From contig NZ_BCFK01000004.1 of assembly GCF_001417815.1 (NCBI RefSeq), forward strand, positions 1 through 64,000: a DNA stretch of 64,000 nucleotides, in the 5' to 3' direction. Position 1 is the stretch's first letter, and each line of letters begins with the position of its first letter. The notes under the pieces were generated by a model. The model saw only the letters and a program-made list of their open reading frames with translations, had not been told where the DNA came from and ran no database searches. The stretch is from Bifidobacterium aesculapii (GTDB taxonomy: Bacteria; Actinomycetota; Actinomycetes; Actinomycetales; Bifidobacteriaceae). Of this stretch, positions 56,703 to 64,000 are shown in pieces. The position numbers and the translations under genes were made by a program.

Positions 56703-58241
56703 ATGACGACACACAACGGCACGGCAGGCGGGGGAGCGTGGGTTGCGATTCGTCGCATCGCCGCTTCCGACCGCATCTCCGGACTCATCATGCTGTCCTT
56801 CGCGTTCCTCGGCCTTGTGCTCGCCAACCTGCCCGCGACCGCCCACCTGTTCGAGACCATCGCCGAGACGCACATCGCCGTGCCGTACACGAACCTCGAC
56901 CTGCCGATCGGGCATTGGGCCCAGGACGGCCTGCTCACCATCTTCTTCCTCACCGTCGGACTGGATCTGAGGCAGGAGCTCACCACCGGCTCGCTCGCCA
57001 ATCCGAAAGCTGCGGCGGTGCCGATGCTGTGCGCCGTCGGCGGCATGCTGGTGCCTCCTCTCCTGTTCGTCATCGTCACGTTCCTGTTCTCCGAATACGG
57101 GCCGGGCGGCGTAGGCAACGTGTTGTTGCCCACGACGGGCAGCGCCATACCCTACGCCGAAACGTTGCACGGCTGGGCCATCCCCACCGCCACGGACATC
57201 GCATTCTCGCTGGCGGTGCTCGCCCTGTTCGCCAAGGCGCTGCCGGGATCGATACGAGCCTTCCTCATGACGCTCGCCACCGTCGACGACCTGCTCGCCA
57301 TCATCCTCATCGCCGTGTTCTTCTCATCGCTCAACGCATGGTACTGGTTCATCGGCATCGCCGTATGCGCCGCGGCATGGGCGTGGCTCGTACGCCGCGA
57401 ACGCATCCCATGGCCGCTGGTGGGCATCGTCGGCATCCTCGCCTGGGTGATGATGTTCGAGGCCGGCGTACACCCCACGCTCGCGGGCGTCCTGGTCGGC
57501 CTGCTCACGCCGGCGCGCGAGATGCACGGCGAGGAGTCGCCGCGCGCCGAACGCTACGCAAGCAAACTGCAGCCGTTCTCCGCGCTGCTCGCCCTACCCA
57601 TCTTCGCCCTGTTCGCGACCGGCGTGCGATTCGCCTCGCTGACCCCCGAGCTCATGCTCTCCCCGGTCGTGCTCGCCCTCATCGTCGCCCTCGTCGTCGG
57701 CAAACCGCTGGGCATCCTCGCCACCGCCTGGCTGGCCACGCATCCGGGCGGCCTGAACATGCCCAAGGGCCTGCGCGTGCGCGACATGATTCCGGCCGCA
57801 TGCGCCTGCGGCATCGGATTCACCGTCTCGTTCCTCATCGCCTCGCTGGCCTACGACAATCCGGAACTCTCGGCGGAAGCGCGCTTCGGCGTGCTCGTCG
57901 GCTCGCTCATCGCGGCCGGCGTCTCCGGCGTGCTGCTCAGCAGGCAGTCCGCGCGCTACGAACGCGAGGCGGCCGCGCGCCGCCTGTCCGAAGAGGTCGC
58001 ACGCCTGGAATCCGAGCATGTCACCGTGGCGGACGACGGCACCGTCAGCATCGACATCGACGTGTTCACCCCGGAACAGCTCGCCGAACTCAAACGGCGA
58101 CGTGAGGAACGCCGGCGCAAGGCGCTCGGCGAACAGACGGCGGCCTCCTCGCCGTCCGCGGGCAGCGCCAGCCGCCGCCGCCCGTTCAAACGCTGGAACT
58201 GGCGTGGACGGACCAAGGGCGGCACCGGAACCCGCCGGTAG
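56703..58241 (+). CDS. nhaA: Na+/H+ antiporter NhaA
   Basis: 512 residues. FFLTVGLDLRQEL, ATDIAFSLAVLAL and the ion-binding aspartate pair in ATVDDLLAIILIA are all present; about 11-12 helices. A charged C-terminal tail of ~110 residues with a coiled-coil part (RYEREAAARRLSEEVARLES) and a basic end is longer than in E. coli (388 residues). Exports Na+ at alkaline pH in exchange for protons. GGGGAGGA precedes the ATG at 56703. Confidence 0.95.
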   Translation: MTTHNGTAGGGAWVAIRRIAASDRISGLIMLSFAFLGLVLANLPATAHLFETIAETHIAVPYTNLDLPIGHWAQDGLLTIFFLTVGLDLRQELTTGSLANPKAAAVPMLCAVGGMLVPPLLFVIVTFLFSEYGPGGVGNVLLPTTGSAIPYAETLHGWAIPTATDIAFSLAVLALFAKALPGSIRAFLMTLATVDDLLAIILIAVFFSSLNAWYWFIGIAVCAAAWAWLVRRERIPWPLVGIVGILAWVMMFEAGVHPTLAGVLVGLLTPAREMHGEESPRAERYASKLQPFSALLALPIFALFATGVRFASLTPELMLSPVVLALIVALVVGKPLGILATAWLATHPGGLNMPKGLRVRDMIPAACACGIGFTVSFLIASLAYDNPELSAEARFGVLVGSLIAAGVSGVLLSRQSARYEREAAARRLSEEVARLESEHVTVADDGTVSIDIDVFTPEQLAELKRRREERRRKALGEQTAASSPSAGSASRRRPFKRWNWRGRTKGGTGTRR

Positions 58242-58252
58242 AATCGGACGGT

Positions 58253-59041
58253 ATGAGCGAAGTACCAGAGCACATGCACGCCGACGGCACCGCGGCCGGT
58301 CCCTACGAGCAGACCTACCACCGCGGTCCCATCATCATGCGCGGCAGCATGATTCCCGATGACAACACCACCGCGAACCTGCTCCAGCCCGACGACGGCA
58401 CCGGCTGGCTGCACATGGACCCGTGGAGGGTCCTGCGCATCCAGGCGGAGTTCGTCGACGGGTTCGGCGCGCTCGCGGAGCTCGGGCCGGCGGTGGCCGT
58501 GTTCGGCTCCGCGCGGACCGCGCAGACCGAACCGGCATATGCCGCGGCCCAACGCATGGGCGAGGGGATCGTCCGTGCGGGCGCCGCGGTGATCACCGGG
58601 GGAGGCCCGGGCATCATGGAGGCGGCGAACAAGGGCGCCGCGCTCGCCGGCGGCAAATCCGTGGGGCTCGGCATCGAACTGCCCCATGAGCAGGGCATCA
58701 ACGCCTACGTGAATCTCGGCATGAGTTTCCGCTACTTCTTCGTGCGCAAGCTCATGTTCGTGAAGTATTCGTCGGGCATCATCGTCTGCCCGGGAGGATT
58801 CGGCACGCTCGACGAGATGTTCGAGGTGCTCACCCTCGTGCAGACGCACAAGGTCGGGAACATGCCGGTCGTGCTGTACGACGCCGATTATTGGCGTGGA
58901 CTGTTCGACTGGTTGGAGGGGCCCGTGGCCGGTCGGGGCATGATCTCCGGCATCGACCCACGTCTGGTGACCATCACCGACGATGTGGACGAGGCCGTGC
59001 GCGTCGCCACGTCGGCCGTCACCGCAGGCCGGAAAGCCTGA
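58253..59041 (+). CDS. LOG-family nucleotide 5'-monophosphate nucleosidase
   Basis: 262 residues, Rossmann-fold TIGR00730 family: AVFGSARTAQ, ITGGGPGIMEAANKGA and VCPGGFGTLDEMFEVLTLVQ. Characterised members release the base from AMP or cytokinin monophosphates. The N-terminal ~70 residues are specific to actinobacteria. 11 bp after nhaA. Confidence 0.9.
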   Translation: MSEVPEHMHADGTAAGPYEQTYHRGPIIMRGSMIPDDNTTANLLQPDDGTGWLHMDPWRVLRIQAEFVDGFGALAELGPAVAVFGSARTAQTEPAYAAAQRMGEGIVRAGAAVITGGGPGIMEAANKGAALAGGKSVGLGIELPHEQGINAYVNLGMSFRYFFVRKLMFVKYSSGIIVCPGGFGTLDEMFEVLTLVQTHKVGNMPVVLYDADYWRGLFDWLEGPVAGRGMISGIDPRLVTITDDVDEAVRVATSAVTAGRKA

Positions 59042-59068
59042 ACGTCACGTCGCCGCGGCTTCGCGGCG

Positions 59069-59740
59069 TCACAGCTTCGCGGCGATGAGCAGACCCGTGC
59101 CGGTGGGCGTGAGCACCGTGCGGAACCGGTCGTCCGATTCGATTGTGTCGAGCATGGCGCGCATCGCCGTCGCCTTCTCGCTACGGTCGGCCGGGTCGAG
59201 TACGCCTCCGCCGTTCAGGCCGTCATCGAAGGCGAGCATGTCGGTGAACACGACGACTCCGTGCGCGCGCAGCAGACGCGGCGCCTGCTCGAACGAGGCC
59301 TCGTAGTTGTCCGCGTCGCCGGCGACGACGATCATGTCGTAGTCACCCGCGTTGAGACGGGGGAGAAACACGCCGGCCTGTGCGTTCACCGCGCGCAGCT
59401 TGGTCGCGGTGGAATCCTGCACGACGTCGAACGCCTTGCGGATCACGGCGATGCCCTTCGCGGAGGAGTCCACCGCGGTGAGCTGGCCTGCCCCGTCGAG
59501 CCCGCGCACCAGTTCCAACGTCTCCATCACCGATCCGGTGCCCACCACGATCACGGACCGCGCGCCCGTCAGACGCACCAGCATGGACAGCGCCTCGGCC
59601 TGGGCCGCGGAGCCCTGCGGCATGCCGGCCTTCTCTGTGGCGGCTCGAATCTGCGCCATCGCCGGGGTCTGCCGGGAAAGCGCGTGCTCCTCCACGAACT
59701 GCCACGCCCTGGCGAGGTTCGTGTATTGGGTCCTGTCCAT
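59069..59740 (-). CDS. SAM-dependent O-methyltransferase-like protein
   Basis: 223 residues. VIVVGTGSVMETLELVRGLD is the SAM-binding glycine loop, LTAVDSSAKGIAVIRKAF the next strand, and DYDMIVVAGDADNYEASFEQ the post-catalytic segment; resembles catechol O-methyltransferase-type family 3 enzymes. Substrate unknown. The ATG at 59740 follows AAAGGA. Convergent with the LOG gene. Confidence 0.85.
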   Translation of the reverse strand: MDRTQYTNLARAWQFVEEHALSRQTPAMAQIRAATEKAGMPQGSAAQAEALSMLVRLTGARSVIVVGTGSVMETLELVRGLDGAGQLTAVDSSAKGIAVIRKAFDVVQDSTATKLRAVNAQAGVFLPRLNAGDYDMIVVAGDADNYEASFEQAPRLLRAHGVVVFTDMLAFDDGLNGGGVLDPADRSEKATAMRAMLDTIESDDRFRTVLTPTGTGLLIAAKL

Positions 59741-59862
59741 GAGCAACGTCCTTTGATGAAATCGAGTGGAAAACTGTTCAGGTGCCGTTCGTCCGGTGCG
59801 GCAGGCGCCATCGTGGCCGCGTCTACGTCACGTCGCGTAGACGCCCCGCCGCCGAATTCGCG

Positions 59863-60819
59863 TCAGCGTTCGCGCACCTTGGCGACGATCTGCCACATCT
59901 CCTCGCCCACGTCGATGCCGCGCGGGCATTGGCGCGTGCAGGCGCGCACCGACTGGCATGCGGCCACGCCGTCCGCCGTGTCGATCGCGTCGAGACGGTC
60001 CATGGTGATCGTATCGCGTGAATCGTTGACGAACCGGCTCGCCCAGATCAGCGCCGCGGGACCGATGAACGCGTCGCCGCCGGCGAACACCGGGCAGGAG
60101 CCCTCGCACACGCCGCAGGCGATGCAGTTGCTCAGCTGCTCGTAGCGGGCGAGCTCATCCGGGTGCTGCAGGTATTCGAAGACGTCCACCTTGCCTTCAT
60201 GCGTGGTGGCGAGCACCCCGTCGGCCTCGAGATACGGCTTGAGCTTGCGGATCTGGTCGAGCATCGGATCGATGTCGGCGATGAGGTCCCGTTCGACGGG
60301 GAATCCGGGCAGCGGGCCGAGCTCGATCACGCCGAGGCTGCCGTCGCATGCGGTATCGGGGGAGACTTCCGCCGACGCTTCCTCCTCGGTTCCGGCGTCG
60401 TCGCCGATGCGGCGGAACCCCTCGTCGTCGGTCCGCGGCAGGGAGCCCGACGGTTTCGCCCAATCCTTGAGGGTGGCGGTGCACAGCAGGTTCGGCGTGC
60501 CGTTGATGGCCACGGCGTCGGAGCCGCACATGCCGTGGCCGCACGAGTAGCGGAAGGCGAGCGTCGGGTCGACGGTGCGCTTGATGGTCAGGAGGCAGTC
60601 GAGCACCGTGTCTTCCGGACGTGCGGGAATCGTGTACTCCTGCACCCACTGTTTGCCGCGGGGGCGGCGGCGCGCGGGGGCGGCCGAGGAGCCGCCGAAC
60701 GGCGAACTCTTGCGCGTCCGGGCGAACGGGCTGCCGCCGCGCGCGCGTTCGGCTCGTTCGGGACGCGGCGTGAAACGGTTCACCTTCAACGTCACCGTCG
60801 TCACGGTCGAATTCGTCAT
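59863..60819 (-). CDS. sdhB: Succinate dehydrogenase/fumarate reductase iron-sulfur subunit
   Basis: 318 residues. The [2Fe-2S] cysteines are in YSCGHGMCGSDAVAING and NLLC; the [4Fe-4S] and [3Fe-4S] sites are in NCIACGVCEGSCP and CTRQCPRGID. A ~45-residue basic insertion follows the first strand, and another disordered stretch lies near 145-175. AGGAGG precedes the ATG at 60819. No membrane-anchor genes (sdhC/D) are nearby. Confidence 0.9.
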   Translation of the reverse strand: MTNSTVTTVTLKVNRFTPRPERAERARGGSPFARTRKSSPFGGSSAAPARRRPRGKQWVQEYTIPARPEDTVLDCLLTIKRTVDPTLAFRYSCGHGMCGSDAVAINGTPNLLCTATLKDWAKPSGSLPRTDDEGFRRIGDDAGTEEEASAEVSPDTACDGSLGVIELGPLPGFPVERDLIADIDPMLDQIRKLKPYLEADGVLATTHEGKVDVFEYLQHPDELARYEQLSNCIACGVCEGSCPVFAGGDAFIGPAALIWASRFVNDSRDTITMDRLDAIDTADGVAACQSVRACTRQCPRGIDVGEEMWQIVAKVRER

Positions 60820-60892
60820 GCGCGCGCCTCCTGGATAAGTCCCAAAAACAACTCTACATTGTGACATAAGCCGTGGCCTGACAGGCCGTCTC

Positions 60893-60942
60893 CCGGCCGC
60901 TGTCTGCGCGGATTATTCACCATTCACGCAGACAGCGGCCGG
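60893..60942 (-). terminator. Long hairpin between sdhA and sdhB
   Basis: A perfect 16-bp stem (60893-60908 with 60927-60942) and an 18-base loop, right after the sdhA stop. sdhB is therefore probably at least partly transcribed separately. Confidence 0.7.
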
Positions 60943-60957
60943 ATGGTCCGGACGCGC

Positions 60958-62901
60958 TCAGTATTCGCGCTTCCTGGGCGGCACGTCGACGATGTGCACC
61001 GGCTGCCATGCGACCCGTCCCGCCGCGTCCGTCATCGAGTGGGCGAGGTAGCGTTCGTCGTCGCGCCGCGGGAAATCGTTGCGCTTGAGCGAACCGCGGG
61101 ACTCGTGGCGCGCGTCGGACGCCGCGAGCACGGCGCGCGCCAACGCGATGAGATGACGCACCTCCCAGATGGCGGTGATCTCCTGGTTGAACGCGGCGAT
61201 CCCGTCGTGCGCGGCGAGCGCCGTGGCGCGTGGCGCGAGCTCGTCGTCGATGGCGTGCAACGCCGTCTCGAGGCTCGCGGCGTCGCAGCGCACGGCGGCG
61301 GCGCGCTCCATGACCGCGCCGAGCTCGGCCATGAGCCGGTAGGGATTGTCGTCCGCGGACCGCTCGGTTCCATCGGTGGCCTGCGGGGCCGGATCCGACG
61401 TGACGTCTCGGGGCGTGAGCAGCTCCTTGAGTTCGCGTTCGCGTTCGCCGGCGGCTGCGTCGACCGCCTGTGCGCGCGTCTCGTCCGCACCCCGCACGTC
61501 GGAATCGTCTCCGGCCATCGGATCGTCGACCGGCGCGGCGGCGATGCGCGCGGCCAGGGCGCGTCCGGCGCGCGTGCCGAACAGGCAGGCGTCGAGGAGG
61601 GAGTTGCCGCCGAGACGGTTCGCGCCGTGCACGGACACGCAGGAGCATTCGCCCGCCGCGTACAGGCCCTCGACCGGTTCGCGTGAGCCGTCGCGCGCCT
61701 CGCCGTTCCCGTCGCCGCCATGCCACCGGTAGACCTGGCCGTCGACGGTGATGGGGATGCCTCCCATCGTGTAATGCGCGGTCGGTTTGATCGGCACGGG
61801 GTCCTTCGCGGGGTCGATGTCCGCGTACTTCTCGATGGTCTCCACCACCTGGGGGAGGACCGCGCGCATGTGCGCGGGGTCGATGCCGGTCATGTCGAGC
61901 CAGACGCAGTCCTTCGGGCCGTCCGGGTCCTTCGGGTCGGCGACGCCGCGTCCGGCGTCGATCTCCGCCATGATCGAACGGGAGACCACGTCGCGCGCCG
62001 CGAGATCCGCATGACCGGGCGCGTAGCGTTCCATGAACGCCTCGCCGTCCGCGTTGCGCAGCACGCCGCCCTCGGCGCGCGCCGCCTCCGACAGGAGGAT
62101 GCCCGTATGCGCGAGTCCCGTCGGATGGAACTGCACGAACTCCACGTCCTCCAACTGCAGGCCGGCGGCGAGCGCCAGCGCCATGCCGTCGCCCGTCAGG
62201 TCCCATGAATTCGACGTGGTGTGGAACAGGCGGCCCGCGCCGCCCGTGGCGAACAGCACGTTGCGCGCCTTCACCGCGTGGACGGTCCCCTTGTGCGTGT
62301 CGAACGCGACGATGCCGGCGGCCCGTGCGCCGTCGTGCGCCAGGACGAGGTCGGTCACGTACCATTCCTCGGCGAACGTGACGCCGGCGGCGACGCATTG
62401 CTGCCACAGCGCGTGCAGTATCTGGTGGCCGATGCGGTCCGCCGCATATGCGGCGCGCCTGACCGGGGCACCGCCGAATTCGCGCGTGTGGCCGCCGAAG
62501 CGGCGTTGCGCGATATGGCCGTCCTCGGTGCGTGAGAACGCGACGCCGCCGCGTTCGAGGTTGATGACCGTCTCCGGTGCGTATTCGGCGAGCAGTTTCG
62601 CCGCGTCCTGGTCGACCAGCCAGTCGCCGCCCTTGACGGTGTCGTAGTAGTGCCAATGCCAGTCGTCGGATTCGATGTTGCCGAGCGAGGCGGCGATGCC
62701 GCCCTCGGCGGATCCGGTGTGCGAGCGCAACGGCTGCAGCTTCGAGACCACCAGGATCTTCGGCGTGATGCCGTCTTCCTCCATCCGCTTGATTTCGGGG
62801 GAGCGGAGCAACCCCAGCGCCGCGGACAGGCCGGCCGCGCCCGCGCCGACGATCACCGCATCGTACATATCTTCCAACTGCTTCGGACTCATATCACACA
62901 T
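60958..62901 (-). CDS. sdhA: Succinate dehydrogenase/fumarate reductase flavoprotein subunit
   Basis: 647 residues. FAD motif [15 protein letters not shown], the FAD-linking His in [12 protein letters not shown], and the active-site segments [19 protein letters not shown] and [20 protein letters not shown] are intact. About 60 residues of charged insertion follow near 480-540. ATG at 62901, or 62892. Its role in an organism without a full TCA cycle is unclear; fumarate reduction is one option. Confidence 0.9.
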   Translation of the reverse strand: MCDMSPKQLEDMYDAVIVGAGAAGLSAALGLLRSPEIKRMEEDGITPKILVVSKLQPLRSHTGSAEGGIAASLGNIESDDWHWHYYDTVKGGDWLVDQDAAKLLAEYAPETVINLERGGVAFSRTEDGHIAQRRFGGHTREFGGAPVRRAAYAADRIGHQILHALWQQCVAAGVTFAEEWYVTDLVLAHDGARAAGIVAFDTHKGTVHAVKARNVLFATGGAGRLFHTTSNSWDLTGDGMALALAAGLQLEDVEFVQFHPTGLAHTGILLSEAARAEGGVLRNADGEAFMERYAPGHADLAARDVVSRSIMAEIDAGRGVADPKDPDGPKDCVWLDMTGIDPAHMRAVLPQVVETIEKYADIDPAKDPVPIKPTAHYTMGGIPITVDGQVYRWHGGDGNGEARDGSREPVEGLYAAGECSCVSVHGANRLGGNSLLDACLFGTRAGRALAARIAAAPVDDPMAGDDSDVRGADETRAQAVDAAAGERERELKELLTPRDVTSDPAPQATDGTERSADDNPYRLMAELGAVMERAAAVRCDAASLETALHAIDDELAPRATALAAHDGIAAFNQEITAIWEVRHLIALARAVLAASDARHESRGSLKRNDFPRRDDERYLAHSMTDAAGRVAWQPVHIVDVPPRKREY

Positions 62902-63165
62902 TGTTCCATAGGGGAGGACTTCGCCCCTCGCCCCGTGGGAGGGAACGGGCATGGCCGGCATGGCCGGCATGGTCGGCGCGGGGCCGGGCCCGCCCGTGTG
63001 CCCGACGTCGGGGGTGCGGGCCGGTGTGATGTCAGGAGCGCTGACGAATGGTGGATAACCTCATCCGCGTCCACACCCTGTCCACAACACGCCCGGGGAA
63101 GGGGGCTCCGTCCACATTCGCCGTACGGGTTGCCGCCCCGCGCGACGGCGGCGCACAGTGGATGC

Positions 63166-63633
63166 ATGGATACGACGACACCGATGACGGCCGCGCCGGA
63201 GGCCCTGACGTCCGGCATCCCTCCCGTCCCGCCGTCCGGCGACATCGCCGCACGTCTGGAGGACGGCGCACTCGCCGCACGTGCCCTCGGGGCCCTCGGC
63301 GAGGACTACGCCGCGTCATGGCTGACGGAACGCGGATGGTCGGTCATCGACCGCAACTGGCGTTCGCGTTACGGCGAGCTCGACATCGTGGCACTGGACC
63401 CGCGGCGGCGGATTGTGTTCGTGGAGGTCAAGACGCGTCGGAGCATGAAGCACGGGGCGCCGCAGGAGGCGGTCACGGCCGCCAAGCAGACAAACCTGCG
63501 CCGCGCGGGCGTGCAATGGCTGCTCGAGCCGTCCCACCGGCTCGCCCACGAGGGCGTACGTTTCGACGTGATCACCGTGGTCGTCAGGCGTGACGGCGGC
63601 CCGGCCGTCCACCATATTCCGGGAGCGTTCTGA
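63166..63633 (+). CDS. yraN: YraN/UPF0102 family nuclease-fold protein
   Basis: 155 residues. [26 protein letters not shown] and IVFVEVKTR give the PD-(D/E)xK-like core of UPF0102 proteins. The first ~40 residues are an extension. Function unproven. Overlaps the next gene (TGATG); the yraN-comM order is common in actinobacteria. Confidence 0.88.
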   Translation: MDTTTPMTAAPEALTSGIPPVPPSGDIAARLEDGALAARALGALGEDYAASWLTERGWSVIDRNWRSRYGELDIVALDPRRRIVFVEVKTRRSMKHGAPQEAVTAAKQTNLRRAGVQWLLEPSHRLAHEGVRFDVITVVVRRDGGPAVHHIPGAF

Positions 63634-64000
63634 TGGCCATAGGGAACGCGTTGTCCGTCGGCCTGATCGGGTTGAAGGCGTTCGTCGTCACCATGCAGGC
63701 GTTCATCAGCCCCGGTCTGCCGTACTTCTCGATCATCGGACTGCCCGACGCTTCGCTGTCCGAGGCGCGCGAACGGGTGAAGTCGGCATGCCAGGCCACC
63801 GGGTTCCATTGGCCCGAGACCCGGGTGACGGTGAACCTCAGTCCGGCGAGCATGCCGAAACGCGGCTCGTCGCACGATCTGGCGATCGCCGCGGCCGTGC
63901 TCGGCGCCGCCGGCGCGATACCGCACGAGTGCCTCATCGGCACAATCGTCATGGGCGAGCTGAATCTCGACGGCACCGTGCTGCCGATCAACGGGGTGCT
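63633..64000 (+). CDS. ComM/YifB-type Mg-chelatase-like ATPase (3' part outside window)
   Basis: 122 residues are visible: ALSVGLIGLKAFVVTMQAFI, the YifB signature GLPDASLSEARERVKSACQA and RVTVNLSPASMPKRGSSHDL. The AAA+ domain lies beyond the edge. ComM-type helicases promote branch migration during transformation. The ATG overlaps the yraN stop. Confidence 0.93.
   Translation, partial: MAIGNALSVGLIGLKAFVVTMQAFISPGLPYFSIIGLPDASLSEARERVKSACQATGFHWPETRVTVNLSPASMPKRGSSHDLAIAAAVLGAAGAIPHECLIGTIVMGELNLDGTVLPINGV

Noticed and set aside
63049-63080. DnaA boxes or replication origin before yraN
   Set aside because: Only one near-match (GGTTATCCAC, minus strand) is present, with no AT-rich unwinding region or dnaA/dnaN genes.

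Overview
The window is a stretch of high-GC chromosome from a Bifidobacterium, species not determined. The grounds are the pyruvate formate-lyase pair, a single bifunctional Rel, the DUF3000/RNase D pair, SepH, DUF4193, the trigger factor-clpP1-clpP2-clpX cluster and an orphan SdhA/SdhB pair. Most genes have strong purine-rich ribosome binding sites and many start codons overlap the previous stop (ATGA or TGATG).

Layout. 1-4 kb: the edge of a DUF4173 membrane protein, a DUF2975/Xre regulator pair and an MFS transporter. 4-9.6 kb: a giant Lhr-type helicase. 9.7-14.8 kb is accessory: an atypical winged-helix regulator, a gene-free stretch with two opposed 21-bp-periodic arrays, a PH / J-domain / HIRAN-like / Sel1 cluster and two tiny coupled ORFs. 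14.8-22.5 kb, minus strand: a 4-hydroxybutyrate-dehydrogenase-like enzyme, a PanE-like reductase with metQ-metN-metI, and a cell-wall-anchored PAP2 phosphatase with a frameshift. 22.7-27.8 kb: a module between two ~91-bp direct repeats, with an AAA_14/DUF4143 ATPase and a rearranged ABC-2 exporter with its regulator genes. 27.9-28.5 kb: an eight-unit palindrome array and a second REP-like element.

28.5-64 kb is mostly conserved core: topoisomerase IV subunit A, a phosphodiesterase, sepH, DUF4193-dut, rel, a second methionine ABC locus (metQ2-metN2-metI2), a cyclophilin, a HAD phosphatase, an M20 amidohydrolase, nadE, pflB-pflA, DUF3000-rnd, tig, a ClC channel, clpP1-clpP2-clpX, four tandem tRNA-Arg(ACG) genes, nhaA, a LOG-family protein, an O-methyltransferase, sdhB, sdhA, yraN and the start of a comM-like gene.

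How the parts fit: pflB/pflA give anaerobic pyruvate cleavage, and a CRP/GlxR-like site and a long dyad lie upstream. Trigger factor and ClpXP form a folding and proteolysis island. Two methionine importers differ in the regulatory NIL domain. The regions most worth a second look are the 21-bp arrays (10.69-11.11 kb), the PH/J/HIRAN/Sel1 cluster, the repeat-bounded ATPase/ABC module and the palindrome array beside parC.
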